Positions 8,730 through 17,651 of a DNA stretch of 64,000 nt are shown piece after piece. Positions within the stretch are counted from its first letter, which is position 1; every line of letters starts with the position of its first letter. A program made the position numbers and the translations under genes. The DNA comes from Streptomyces sp. TLI_053 (GTDB lineage Bacteria > Actinomycetota > Actinomycetes > Streptomycetales > Streptomycetaceae). The notes under the pieces are model-generated. The model was not told the DNA's origin and searched no databases. It saw nothing but the letters and a program-made list of their open reading frames with translations. Location of the stretch: assembly GCF_900105395.1 (NCBI RefSeq), contig NZ_LT629775.1, positions 186,001 through 250,000 on the forward strand. Direction: 5' to 3'.

Positions 8730-9998
8730 TCAGCGGGCCGGATCCTTCGGCCCGATTTCCTCCCGCAGCCGTTCCAGTTCGGCGCTCAGGAACGTTCCGG
8801 CGCCGAGCGCGAGTGCTGCCCCCAGGGCCGGAGCGGCATGCTCGTAACGGCCGGTCGCCAGGGACAGCAGGCCGTGCAGTTCGTGAAGGCGCCCCATGAC
8901 CCGGATGTCCGCACAGGCGGTCTCGCGCACCGCGTCGGCCGCGGTGTCGGCGAGCCCGGCGAGGACCCTCAGGCTGCGGCTCGTCGTGACGACGGTGCGG
9001 AAGTAGGTGGCCTCGGCGCCGCGCCCGGCCCGCTCCAGGAGCGCGGTGTAGGTGTCGATCTCGTCCGATCCGCCGAAGCGCAGGGCAAGTTCGCACAGCA
9101 GTACCCAGGTGTCCTGGCGGCGTTCGTCGGTGTAGTCGCACGGGGGGAGGCCGTCGCGGGCGGGTGCCGCGGCGAGCCGGCCGAAGAGGGACCGCGCGGC
9201 CTCGGGGCCGGTGTGCTGGGGAAGTTCGGCCCGGGCCTGGTAGAACACCCACTTCGGATTGTCCGGCTCCTCGGCACGGCACAGTGCCGTCAGCCTGGCG
9301 TGGCGGTCGAGCTTTGCCTTCGCGGTGATGACGGTCGGGTGGTAGCCGTGGTGGCGAAGGACGGTGGTGAGGTGGACCGTCGGGGGCGCGTTGCCGTCGC
9401 TGTCGTAGGGACGCTCGTGGATGCGACCGCGGTAGCGCAGTGCGGTGCGCGCCCGCACGAGGCGCGGCAGGTCGGGGTAGCGGCCGGCCGGGTCGTGATC
9501 GTCGAGCACCAGCGGGCACGCCGCGAGGTCGGCATGGGGCAGGATGTGGTCCAGGAGGACTGCGGCGCGGCGGACGGTTCCGGCGTCGGCGGGTGCGAGC
9601 ACCTCGTCGGCGTCGATCATGAGGACCCAGCCGTCGTGAACGTGGTCGAGGGCGAGGTTGCGTTGGTGCGCGAAGTCCTCCTGCCACGGGGCGTGGACGA
9701 CCCGGGTGGGCAGCGGATGTGCCGCCACGATGTCCAGGGTGCGGTCCGAGGAGCCGGAGTCCACGATCAGCGCCTCGTCGACGTCCTGGGTGAGGGCGTC
9801 CAGGCAGCGGCCGATCGTGTCCTCCTCGTCCTGGGTCAGGACGACAGCGGTGACGCGGGGCGCCGTTCGGTGCCGTCGGTCACCGGCGGGAACCGGAAGG
9901 TGTGCCAGTTGCGGGGACATCCCGCTGATCAGCGCGAGGCCCTCGAGGGCCGGGCCAGGATGTGTGTCGGGCCGGTCGAGCAGGTCGTGGATCAGCAT
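8730..9998 (-). CDS. Family 2 glycosyltransferase, SunS-like (glycocin modification)
   Basis: A 422-aa GT-A fold glycosyltransferase. The nucleotide-sugar site is readable near residues 49-62 (VTAVVLTQDEEDTI), followed by LIVDSGSSDRTLDIV near 77-91 and the metal-binding DxD as LMIDADEVL near 128-136. The remaining ~230 residues are helical and TPR-like. Both the length and the two-part layout match SunS, which attaches glucose to a Cys of sublancin. The start overlaps the end of the exporter gene by seven bases, so the two are coupled. A precursor peptide with a sublancin-like core is two genes upstream. I infer S- or O-glycosylation of that peptide. Donor sugar and target residue are not shown by sequence. 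Confidence 0.8.
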   Translation of the reverse strand: MLIHDLLDRPDTHPGPALEGLALISGMSPQLAHLPVPAGDRRHRTAPRVTAVVLTQDEEDTIGRCLDALTQDVDEALIVDSGSSDRTLDIVAAHPLPTRVVHAPWQEDFAHQRNLALDHVHDGWVLMIDADEVLAPADAGTVRRAAVLLDHILPHADLAACPLVLDDHDPAGRYPDLPRLVRARTALRYRGRIHERPYDSDGNAPPTVHLTTVLRHHGYHPTVITAKAKLDRHARLTALCRAEEPDNPKWVFYQARAELPQHTGPEAARSLFGRLAAAPARDGLPPCDYTDERRQDTWVLLCELALRFGGSDEIDTYTALLERAGRGAEATYFRTVVTTSRSLRVLAGLADTAADAVRETACADIRVMGRLHELHGLLSLATGRYEHAAPALGAALALGAGTFLSAELERLREEIGPKDPAR

Positions 9999-12124
9999 GC
10001 CGGGTGCTCCTCGGCGTGCGGGGCCGGGGTGGCGGGGGCGGGGGCGGGCAGCTCGATGACGCGGTCGAAGGCGAGGTCGGTGGCGGCGGTGTGCGACACC
10101 ACGACCTTGGCGGCCGGGAGCTCGGCGAGGTTGGCCCAGATCCGGTGGACCGTGGTGCGGTCGATCCCGCTGAACGCCTCGTCGAGGAGGTAGACATCAG
10201 GCCTGCGCAGGACAGCCCGGGCCAGTGCCAGACGCTGGACCTGGCCACGGGACAGCCCGCTGCCGTCCTCGTGCACCAGGGTGTCGAGCCCTTCGGGCAG
10301 GCCGGCCACGACCTCGTCGAAGCAGGCCGTCCGGCAGGCGAGAGCCCGGGCCCGGTCGTCGGCCGGCACGCCGAAGTCGAGGTTCTCCCGCACACTGGCG
10401 GCCAGCAGCAGAGGGGTGTCGGCCAGGTAGAGGACGCGTTCGCGCAGCGACGCGTCGCCGATCGCGGCGAGGTCCCGACCGCCGATCCGCACCGTGCCGC
10501 CGTGGTGGGCGATGAACCCGGCGAGGGCCTTGAGGGCGGTGCTCTTGCCCCGGCCGTTGGCGCCGACGAGGCGGATCCGCTCCCCCGGGCCGACGGACAG
10601 GTCGAAGTCGGCGAGGGCGGGTCGGGTCTGCTCCGGGTAGACGACGGTCAGGGCTCGTGCGTCGACGCCGGTGTTCGGCACGGTAGGCCTGCCGGCGCCG
10701 GCGGGGACGGTGAGCAAGGGGTCCTCGCGCTGTTGTGTCACGTCGCGGTAGCGGCCGACAGCGGCTGCCAAGTGCTGGAATGCGACCTGCAGGCCGGCCA
10801 GGGAGTCGACCGCGGCGAGGAAGCAGCCGGCCAGGGCGACGGTGGAGAGGATCTCGCCCACGCTCCGGGTGCCGGCGTGGTTCTGGTGCAGGCATGCCCA
10901 CACGACGAGGAGTGTGGTCAGGCCCAGGTTGAGGCCCTTGAGCACGGTGTTGGTGTTGCCCAGCCGCCCCAGCCTCGTCTCGGCGGCGATCCGGTGTTCG
11001 AGCCGGTCCAGTACGCGGCGGACGGCGAAGTCACGGGCTGCGAGGGCCACGACATGCTCGTAGCCGCGCAGGATGTTGAACAGTTCGGCCTTGAGCGTCG
11101 CGTCGCGCTGGAGGGCCTCCTCCGACGCCGTCCGGATCGGACGGAACAGGAGCCAGGAGGACCAGAGGTTCACCGCGGCGGAGGCCGCCAGGATGCCCAG
11201 AACCGGCGGGTCGTCGAAGGCGAGGTAGCTACCGGTGAGCAGCGCGATGCCCAGGTCGATGGCTGCGCGGACCGTGGAGGAGGCCACCAGGGACTGGATC
11301 TCCCCCACGTCGTCGACGCGGTTCACCAGGTCCCCGGCGCGCCGCCCCTGGTGGAAGGCGAGCGGCAGGCGCAGCAGTCGGCGGATGTAGTCCTCGGACA
11401 GCCGGCGCTGGAGGGACTGTCCGAGGGTGACGCTCATCCGCCCGCGCAGGTGGTTGGCGCCGGCGGCGACCATGACCACCAGGGCCAGGACGGCGGCGAG
11501 CAGGTCGAGGGAGTGGGTGGAGTCCTCCCGCAGTACCAGGTCGGTGCCGACTTTGAGGAAGAGACTGGTGGCCAGTGCGGCCAGGGAGACCGCGCCGGTC
11601 AGCGAGAGCAGGAGGGCCAGCGCGGGCCAGTGCGCCCTGACCAGTGGCCGCAGCACCGGCTGTGGGCGGGGTCCGCGCAGGCGCGCCCACCGCGAGAGGC
11701 CCGTGACCGGGCGGCCGGTCACCAGGGCGTGGCCGGTGAACACTTCGGTGAGGTCCTGCGGATCGATGAGGGTGGGGCCGGAGAACAGCGGGTCGCTGAC
11801 CACGAACCGGTTGCCGCGCACGGTGTGGACGACGATGAAGTGCGGTCGGCTGTCGATGTGCACCCGGATGATCGCCGGTCCCGCGACCTCCAGGGCCAGG
11901 GCGAGCTGTGCGGTGTCCAGGCGCAGGAGTTCGGACGCCACGCCGTGGTCGGCGAGGACGCGGTGCAGGCGGGCGAGGGTCGAGCCCCGCTGCCCCAGCC
12001 CGACGGAGTCCCGTAGGACGGTGGTGTCGACGAGGCGGCCGTGTCGGCGCAGGACGGTGCGGACGCAGGCGGGGCCGCAGTCGGTGTCGCCGCTCTGGTG
12101 GGTGTGGAATCGTCGGAAGTTCAC
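9992..12124 (-). CDS. Peptidase C39-containing ABC exporter (PCAT, SunT-like)
   Basis: I chose the GTG at 12124 because AGAGGAA lies upstream and the C39 domain starts at once. The 710-aa protein has the full bacteriocin-exporter layout. First is a C39 protease with its catalytic Cys in QSGDTDCGPAC (residues 8-18), His in PHFIVVHTV and Asp in VVSDP. Then come six-helix membrane segments, including LALLLSLTGAVSLAALATSLF. An ABC ATPase follows with Walker A GANGRGKST, signature LSRGQ, Walker B VYLLDEAFSGID and H-loop VVSHTA. Such proteins cut the leader after a double-Gly-type site and export the peptide. It lies 65 bases after the precursor gene and overlaps the glycosyltransferase gene. All catalytic residues look intact. 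Confidence 0.92.
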   Translation of the reverse strand: MNFRRFHTHQSGDTDCGPACVRTVLRRHGRLVDTTVLRDSVGLGQRGSTLARLHRVLADHGVASELLRLDTAQLALALEVAGPAIIRVHIDSRPHFIVVHTVRGNRFVVSDPLFSGPTLIDPQDLTEVFTGHALVTGRPVTGLSRWARLRGPRPQPVLRPLVRAHWPALALLLSLTGAVSLAALATSLFLKVGTDLVLREDSTHSLDLLAAVLALVVMVAAGANHLRGRMSVTLGQSLQRRLSEDYIRRLLRLPLAFHQGRRAGDLVNRVDDVGEIQSLVASSTVRAAIDLGIALLTGSYLAFDDPPVLGILAASAAVNLWSSWLLFRPIRTASEEALQRDATLKAELFNILRGYEHVVALAARDFAVRRVLDRLEHRIAAETRLGRLGNTNTVLKGLNLGLTTLLVVWACLHQNHAGTRSVGEILSTVALAGCFLAAVDSLAGLQVAFQHLAAAVGRYRDVTQQREDPLLTVPAGAGRPTVPNTGVDARALTVVYPEQTRPALADFDLSVGPGERIRLVGANGRGKSTALKALAGFIAHHGGTVRIGGRDLAAIGDASLRERVLYLADTPLLLAASVRENLDFGVPADDRARALACRTACFDEVVAGLPEGLDTLVHEDGSGLSRGQVQRLALARAVLRRPDVYLLDEAFSGIDRTTVHRIWANLAELPAAKVVVSHTAATDLAFDRVIELPAPAPATPAPHAEEHPAC

Positions 12125-12145
12125 TGCATGGTTCCTCTGCCGGGT

Positions 12146-12175
12146 GCCGCGGCCGGCCGTGGGGCCGGCCGCGGC
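12146..12175 (-). terminator. Hairpin between precursor and exporter genes (attenuator)
   Basis: Perfect 13-bp stem GCCGCGGCCGGCC (12146-12158) / GGCCGGCCGCGGC (12163-12175) with a 4-base loop, 14 bases after the precursor stop codon. In RiPP operons such a hairpin commonly lets the precursor be expressed more than the processing genes. That role is inferred here. Confidence 0.6.
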
Positions 12176-12189
12176 GCTCGGCGATGTCC

Positions 12190-12387
12190 CTACTTGCCCT
12201 TGCACTCGCGGTTGTAGATGGCCATGTAGTTCGCCGGGGTCCCGCCGCAGGAGATCACCGCGCTGGTGAAGCTGAGCGCCTTGATGTGGGCGCACTGGGC
12301 GGCGTTGAGGCCCTCTCCGGCCGCTGCTTCGGCGGCGGCGGCGTCGAGTGCCGGGAAGCCCATCGCCCGCAGGTCGGTCAGACTCAT
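12190..12387 (-). CDS. Sublancin-like glycocin precursor peptide (65 aa)
   Basis: The ATG at 12387 has AAGGA eight bases upstream. An in-frame ATG at 12450 lacks a binding site. The 25-aa leader MSLTDLRAMGFPALDAAAAE continues to AAAGE, and a ~40-aa core follows, beginning GLNAAQC. Against sublancin (GLGKAQC...) the core aligns without gaps: Cys7 matches, and Cys22-Gly-Gly, the glucosylated Cys in sublancin, falls at exactly position 22 (ISCGG). The final Cys is at 37 against 36. Sublancin Cys14 and Cys29 are replaced by Ser and Tyr, so only one disulfide (7-37) is possible. Together with the exporter and SunS-like enzyme downstream this indicates a glycocin bacteriocin. The cleavage site (after GE or after EG) is uncertain. 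Confidence 0.8.
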   Translation of the reverse strand: MSLTDLRAMGFPALDAAAAEAAAGEGLNAAQCAHIKALSFTSAVISCGGTPANYMAIYNRECKGK

Positions 12388-12628
12388 CTTGCTGTCCTTG
12401 TCTCTCGGTTGATCTCCGGAAAGCACATGCGTGTGCTCCGTGATATTCATCGGAATGCGGCGGCGATCGGTGGTGATCGATGGTGATCGGATTCGGGAAT
12501 CCGGTTCGGATCCCCTTGGGTGCGGCGCCCGGAATTTCCGGTCGGCCGCTCGCCCCGCCTGAACATTAGAAATCGGACGAGACCTGACGGGCAAGGCGGA
12601 TCGGGGTGCTCGGTGTTGCCTCGCGACT

Positions 12629-12657
12629 TTGACGCTTCGGAGTCGATCTGTTACTAT
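12629..12657 (+). promoter_or_regulatory. Sigma70-type promoter for the HTH-TPR regulator
   Basis: TTGACG (12629-12634), a 17-base spacer and TACTAT (12652-12657) form a near-consensus vegetative promoter. It lies in the 347-base divergent region between the glycocin precursor and the regulator, which is AT-richer than the surroundings. Transcription would begin near 12664. Confidence 0.65.
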
Positions 12658-12734
12658 GAATTCGAGATTTGTTGATACTTCGACGAAATTTCCACGTGCC
12701 GGTCGGGGCCGGCACGCACGCCCGACACACCGAC

Positions 12735-14108
12735 ATGGCAGCGCATCCCCTGGTCGCGCTCAGAACCGCGACCGGCCTCTCGCAGTCCGCGTACGCCCAG
12801 CTGATCGCCCGGGTGCACGCGGAACTCGGTCACGGGCAGATGGCCGCGCGGCGGGAGAAGGTGTCCCGCTGGGAATCCGGCCGGATCACCCCCGAACTCA
12901 GCGCCCAGCTCGCCATCGCCCGCATCCACGACGTGGACCGGGACATCGTCCTGCGCCTGGGCTGGCCGCGATGGCTGCCGGGCGCCACCGGTGACCACGC
13001 GCTGTCGGGACAACCGTGGAACCCGCAGGCCGCCATCGGGGTCACGCGGGCGACCGCGGAAGCGACCTGGGACTGCGGCCCCACGCTGATCATCACCGGA
13101 CCCTCCCTCGCCGGCCAGATCCGCGGCGCCGTACAAGCACTCACCGATCCCCGGCCCCCCGCCCGCGACGGCCCCCGCATCACCCCCGCGACACTCACCT
13201 GGTCCGAGGCCCGCATCCGCGCCCTCGAAGAACTCGAAGCCGGCAGCCCCATGCACCAGGGCGCCCTCTACCTGGCTGCCCGCGCCGAGTACCGACTCGT
13301 CAGCGACCTGCTGACCCGCTGCGGATACGACCCCGCCACAGGCGCCCGGCTGCTCCTCCTCGCGGCCCGCAGCGCCGCCCTGTGCACCTGGATCAGCGGC
13401 GCGCTGGGGGAAGAGGTCCGTGCCGAGCGCTACGCCCTGGCCGCGATCCGGGCCGCGTCCGCCGCGGGCGCGCCCCGCCACACCGCCGCCTATCTCTCCC
13501 TGCTCTCCCTCAGGCACCTGCGCCGCGGAGACCCCCGCGATGCCCTCTCCCTGCTCCGGGCCTCCCGCACCGTCGACCCCCGCCCCACCCACCGCCTCGC
13601 CGTCATCCAGCACACCCGCCACGCCCGCGCGCTCGCCCGGCTCGGCGAACACGCCGCCGCCCTCCGGGCCCTGGACCACGCCGAGCGAGCCCTGGCCGGG
13701 ACCTCCCCGACCTGGGACGCGCAAGCCGACCCCACCGGCAGCTACGTCAACGACGAGTTCCTCACCCTCGCCCGCGGCCAGACCTGGCTGCGCCTGGGAG
13801 AACCGGTCCGCGCGCTCTCCTGCTACCACAGCGTCCTCACCGACGGCACGCCCCCCTCACAGCCTCCCTCCCCGCACGCCGCCGCACGCCTGCGCCCGGT
13901 CGTGGAGGCCCAGCTGGCCACCGGGGACATCGACGCGGCCACCGCCGCCGTTCGCGCCGCCGCCGACCGGGCGGGCACCCTGCCACCCGGACTCGCCCGC
14001 TGGTTCCGCCACCGTCTGACCCCCCACTCCGCACATCCCGGCACACGGGAACTGCTCGACCACCTGGCCGACCGGCCCGCCCCGTACTGGCGGACCGGTC
14101 CCGACTGA
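12735..14108 (+). CDS. HTH (XRE-type) transcriptional regulator with TPR-like C-terminus
   Basis: The ATG at 12735 gives 457 aa. Upstream in-frame TTG 12669 lies too close to the promoter and is less likely. An XRE-type HTH occupies residues 5-70, including LRTATGLSQSAYAQLI and KVSRWESGRITPELSAQLA. The remaining ~370 residues are Ala/Leu/Arg-rich helical repeats of TPR type, as in large actinomycete regulators that bind small ligands or peptides. No membrane helix is seen. It is divergent from the precursor-exporter-glycosyltransferase operon and shares a 347-base intergenic region with it. It is therefore the natural candidate to control that operon, although this is inferred. A ligand peptide sensed by the TPR part would be reasonable but is not shown. 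Confidence 0.75.
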   Translation: MAAHPLVALRTATGLSQSAYAQLIARVHAELGHGQMAARREKVSRWESGRITPELSAQLAIARIHDVDRDIVLRLGWPRWLPGATGDHALSGQPWNPQAAIGVTRATAEATWDCGPTLIITGPSLAGQIRGAVQALTDPRPPARDGPRITPATLTWSEARIRALEELEAGSPMHQGALYLAARAEYRLVSDLLTRCGYDPATGARLLLLAARSAALCTWISGALGEEVRAERYALAAIRAASAAGAPRHTAAYLSLLSLRHLRRGDPRDALSLLRASRTVDPRPTHRLAVIQHTRHARALARLGEHAAALRALDHAERALAGTSPTWDAQADPTGSYVNDEFLTLARGQTWLRLGEPVRALSCYHSVLTDGTPPSQPPSPHAAARLRPVVEAQLATGDIDAATAAVRAAADRAGTLPPGLARWFRHRLTPHSAHPGTRELLDHLADRPAPYWRTGPD

Positions 14109-14576
14109 CCGCGCCGTCGGCCCCGGCCGTGCCCGACCGACCGAGCGACCGAGCGCGTCGCCGCCGATCCGGGCCAGGACGCGAAGCCACAGCCGCCTCC
14201 CCGGCAACAGGGCGCCCCCGGTCAGGGGACAGCAGTGGGCACCGAGTCCGTCCAGCACGTCGGACAGGGCGTCCCTGGCCCGTTCACACCGATCACCGCC
14301 CGGGATGCCCCCCACGGACTCCTCGTGACGATCGACGGAAGGCAGCCTGTCGACGTCCAGGGCCCCGCCGCCGTCGTCGACCACCGGCCGGGCGAGGTGG
14401 GCATCCGCACCGGGTGGCCCTGCGGGCCCCGCTCCGCGCCGGCTTCCTCTGCACGCCAACCGGTCCGTGACCCGCACACCGGCGGTCCGGGAGCGCCGGC
14501 CCGCGGGCCGGTACGGCGGCGCGGCCGAAGGCAGACGGGACGGAACGCCGCCCGGTCCCTGGGACCGGCCCGGGCC
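14109..14576. other. Intergenic region, nothing supported
   Basis: No gene, RNA or repeat that I can support. It separates the regulator from the opposing membrane protein gene, so the two genes converge here. Confidence 0.4.
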
Positions 14577-15119
14577 TCAGGCAAGAGCGGTGACGAGCCT
14601 CGCCGCGGCCATCGCGACCAGGAGCACCGCACCGCCCAGCAGGTACTGCGTGGCGTGGCGCATCCTTCGCGCCCGGACCTGATGGACACTGATGCACCGC
14701 CACAGCTCGACAGCGGCGGCATCGGCAGCCGCCTCGAGGGTCTGCGCACAGAGCCCCGCGCGGAACTGCTCCACGGAGGCGAACGCCTCGACGGTGTCGC
14801 CGTAGCTGAACGCGATCGGCACCACGGCGCCGGACGGCCGCGACAACGCAGGCAGCCTTCCCGACCCGGTGAGCACCAGAGCCGCCAGGGCCACCGAACA
14901 CACGCTCACGACCAACGCGGCCAGCCCGACCGCCCCGAGGACGGGCGACACCTCCGAGGACGTCGCCCCGGAGGCGAACACCACACCGGTCACGACGAGC
15001 GCATCAGCGCTCAGGAGAGCACCTGCCCGGTTCACCAGCCCCAGACGAAGCCCGTCCGCCCGCACCAAGTGCCACTGGACCAGACGCAGCCTCTCCTCTG
15101 GACACAGTTCCTCACCCAC
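14577..15119 (-). CDS. Pycsar-effector-like (DUF5706) membrane protein
   Basis: I chose the GTG at 15119, preceded by a GGGGGAAGGG purine run, giving 180 aa. An N-terminal amphipathic segment (RLVQWHLVRADGLRLGLVN) leads into two membrane helices (LLSADALVVTGVVFASG and LGAVGLAALVVSVCSVALAA). A cytoplasmic helix rich in Glu/Ala follows, and a last membrane helix (YLLGGAVLLVAMAAARLVTA). This topology and the R-A-D/N-R-A-G-ALL pattern resemble the DUF5706 family, which includes membrane effectors of Pycsar antiphage systems. No cyclase gene is beside it, so either the system is incomplete, the partner is elsewhere, or the protein has another role. The assignment is by pattern only. Confidence 0.5.
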   Translation of the reverse strand: MGEELCPEERLRLVQWHLVRADGLRLGLVNRAGALLSADALVVTGVVFASGATSSEVSPVLGAVGLAALVVSVCSVALAALVLTGSGRLPALSRPSGAVVPIAFSYGDTVEAFASVEQFRAGLCAQTLEAAADAAAVELWRCISVHQVRARRMRHATQYLLGGAVLLVAMAAARLVTALA

Positions 15120-15921
15120 TGCCCCACCCTTCCCCCGTACCGCCAGGACAGACAGACATCTGCCCCACTGCACAGGGAATTCCCCCACCCACAGGCAGCA
15201 ACCCCCAACAGGAGTCTGACCGTTCGCCGCCCCGCCACAAGCCCAGCCGCTCCCCCGCCGGGCCGGCCCGGCGTCCCGCACCCGCTCCTCCCGCCACCGG
15301 CCCGCCGGGGCCGGGAGACGGACGGCCAACCGCTCCCGCACCGGGCCGGAACAGGCAACACCCGCAGACCCAGCTCTTTCTCCTCCCGGTCGCTGACACA
15401 CAGCGCGCACTCCCGCAGCTCCAGCTCCGGACCGACACTCGACGGCGTCACTTCGCCGACCTCCGCCAGCGCGGCAGGCCCCCGGGCATGCCGACCGGCA
15501 GCCAATTCCGGATCGGACCGCCCTGGCTCCCACCGGGACAGCGGTGGCTTCGGCACCGGTGGTCCTCGAGCCCGGCTTCAGGGAGTCCGGCACGGTGGCG
15601 CCCCAGCGCCGGGGGTGCTCCGCCCACCGGTCCGGCCCTCCGGGGAAGGCGAGCCGCCTCGGTCGGTGCGCGGCCTGGCCAGCAGCAGCCTCCGACCACG
15701 CGGGCGGGGCGGGTTGGCGGCACAGGCACACGAGGACACCGGCACGACGTCACCGCGAAGGGCGCCCCGACAACCTCAGCCAGCACGAAGGGGAAACCAC
15801 CCGCCGGGCACCGCACGCGTCACGGACGGTTCCGGCGGCGCCCACGGCTCCGGTTGCGGGCACCGCCCGTGCCCGCAACGACACTCCCCCGGCACCGGCA
15901 CGCATCCCGCCCGGACCGACA
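15120..15921. other. Long intergenic region, no gene supported
   Basis: Open frames here show no clear codon bias in one frame and no recognisable domain. It leads into the dispersed repeat at 15922. Confidence 0.4.
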
Positions 15922-16121
15922 TCCCGTCACCTCCGCAACACACCCGGGAACAGGAAAATCTTCGGCACACCCCGGGATCGTGCGAGCCATTCTTTGCCAG
16001 CAGGACCGCAAGATTTCCTGCTCCCCAGGGAAGACGGCGCATCGTCCCAGGCCGGGCGGCCGGCCACCACCGCCGGCGCCGGCACGGTACGCACGGGCCC
16101 GGGCGCGGCACGACGACGACC
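15922..16121 (+). repeat. Copy 1 of a ~200-bp dispersed direct repeat
   Basis: The segment is about 80-90 percent identical by eye to 49972-50190 in the same orientation. Shared blocks include CCCGTCACCTCCGCAAC, CCGGGAACAGGAA, ATCTTCGGCACAC, GCGAGCCATTCT, GACCGCAAGATTTCCTG and GGCCCGGGCGCGGCACGACG. Inside it, CAGGAAAATCTT (15951-15962) faces AAGATTTCCTG (16010-16020), so the transcript could fold into a stem. No protein is evident. Confidence 0.75.
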
Positions 16122-16615
16122 GCACACCGCACCGCCCACGACAGGCGCACCTGCCCGACACACCGACCCGACGCGCAAACCGGCCCCGGGCGCGGCATCG
16201 GGAGCCACCGGACCATCGGACATGGTGAACACCGCACCCGGCGCCCGGCCCCTCCCCCACGACACCAGCACCCCGAATCCGAACGCCCGCACCCCAGGGC
16301 AACGTCCGGGCGAGCCCGCCGCACCGATCACCGCCGGCCCGCCACCCACCAGGACACGGGCACCGTCCCCACCCAGCTGCCCACCCCCCGGGGGGACGCA
16401 CTCCGCAACGGCGGGAACCCTCCAGAGCCCGGAGACCGGGATTCCTGTCCCGGCTCAACTCCCGCCAGCACGACCAGATCCGACGGCCGAACAGCTCTCT
16501 CGTCGAGACCCTCCAGGAGCCGGACGGGCCCCGACCCCCTCCGAGCGCCGTTCAGTGCCGGCGAAACCCGCCGCGCGGCCTGCCGTTGGTGACCGTCGGT
16601 TCGACGTGGGACCCG

Positions 16616-16687
16616 GGCCGCCGCCCCTGAGGTTTCGCGTGGACCGGTCGGCGGGCCGGTCCACGCGAAACCTCAGGGGCGGCGGCC
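16616..16687 (-). terminator. Perfect 32-bp hairpin (strong terminator or small mobile hairpin)
   Basis: Arms 16616-16647 and 16656-16687 are exact reverse complements over 32 bp, with an 8-base loop TCGGCGGG. The centre of each arm holds CCCCTGAGGTTTCGCGTGG or its complement. It lies 147 bases downstream of the secreted-protein gene on the minus strand and has no T tract. It is unusually long for an ordinary terminator. The rest of 16122-16833 shows no gene I can support. Confidence 0.6.
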
Positions 16688-16833
16688 GCCGATCCGGTCG
16701 AGAGCCCACGCCATCGGGACAGCGGTGGCGACAGCGACGGCGATCCGGTACCAGAAGGAGGAGGTCACGTGATCGGCTGCCACCAGGACCCCGCCCCAGA
16801 GGGCCAGGACCCCTGCCTTGGCAAGACCCCCGG

Positions 16834-17274
16834 TCACGTGAGCAGCGCCGTCAGGCAGCCCGAGGCCCCGGCCGCCACCGTGTTCACCGTGATCTCCCTG
16901 GCCACCTTCTTGTTCACCTTTCCGGCGATCAGGGCGGCGGCGCCGCCGACGCCCATGCGGATCAGGCAGTTCTTCGCCGTCTCCGTCATCGGCCTGGCCC
17001 CGAGTGCCTTGCAGTACTTCTCCCGGTCCGCCTCGTTCTTCCCGAAGCGGCAGTTGACGGCGTTGTGGTCCTGCCGCGGGTCCACCAGAACGGGGGCGTC
17101 GATCACGTTCACACCCGTGGACGCCTCGGTGGCGGTGCCCGCGGGGAGTTCAGTCACCGACACCGACACCGACATCGGCTCAGCCGGAGCCGCGTGGGCG
17201 GCGGTGCCGGTCACGAGGATGCTTCCCGCTATCACTATTGAGGTGAGACCTGCTGCGAATTTCTTCAACTTCAT
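16834..17274 (-). CDS. Secreted hypothetical protein (146 aa)
   Basis: I chose the ATG at 17274 because a classical signal peptide follows (KLKKFAAGLTSIVIAGSILV, then AHA at the cleavage site). An ATG six bases upstream is an alternative. The mature part has Cys in VNCRFGKN, EKYCKALG, KNCLIRMG and SGCLTALL, which could make two disulfides. The C-terminal 45 residues look like one hydrophobic Gly/Ala helix region (GGAAALIAGKVNKKVAREI...), reminiscent of bacteriocin-like or pore-forming peptides, but I cannot name a family. A related fragment, KNCLIKAGTDSADALVVGRF, occurs at 23925-24098. It is probably exported by the Sec route. Confidence 0.7.
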   Translation of the reverse strand: MKLKKFAAGLTSIVIAGSILVTGTAAHAAPAEPMSVSVSVTELPAGTATEASTGVNVIDAPVLVDPRQDHNAVNCRFGKNEADREKYCKALGARPMTETAKNCLIRMGVGGAAALIAGKVNKKVAREITVNTVAAGASGCLTALLT

Positions 17275-17651
17275 TCCCATGAACGATCGGCACGAGAAAA
17301 CGTACTGCTCTCGCTTTCCATCGAATCTAGTGGTGGGTCCCATTCCGCGAAATGAGACCTTCGTACACCTTCCTTGAATCTTCCCTCCTGCTCACCGCGT
17401 GGAGCGAGCAGGCCGTCACTCATGACGCCCCGATCTGCGCCGTGGGTGACGCCCGTTCAGCGCGTCGTTTGTGGCCCCGTTCCCCGCATCGGTCGGCGGG
17501 CGGTGAAGAGGCGCTTCGCGGCCGCGGCGAACAGCGGCGGCCCCGCTCCGGCCAGGCGATCGAGCGCTCCTCCCGGTCGTCCTGGCGAGCGCTGGCGAGT
17601 CGGCCCCGCAGGCCGGTGTTCTCCAGCTGTCCTCCTCTACTGTGTCGCACC
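17275..17651. other. Divergent intergenic region
   Basis: 377 bases between the divergent secreted-protein and reductase genes. It must hold both promoters, but I see no convincing -35/-10 pair. The part next to 17274 is AT-richer. Confidence 0.4.

Noticed and set aside
12388-12450. Upstream ATG at 12450 as start of the glycocin precursor
   Set aside because: It lacks a ribosome binding site, whereas ATG 12387 has AAGGA at proper spacing and a leader length normal for glycocins.
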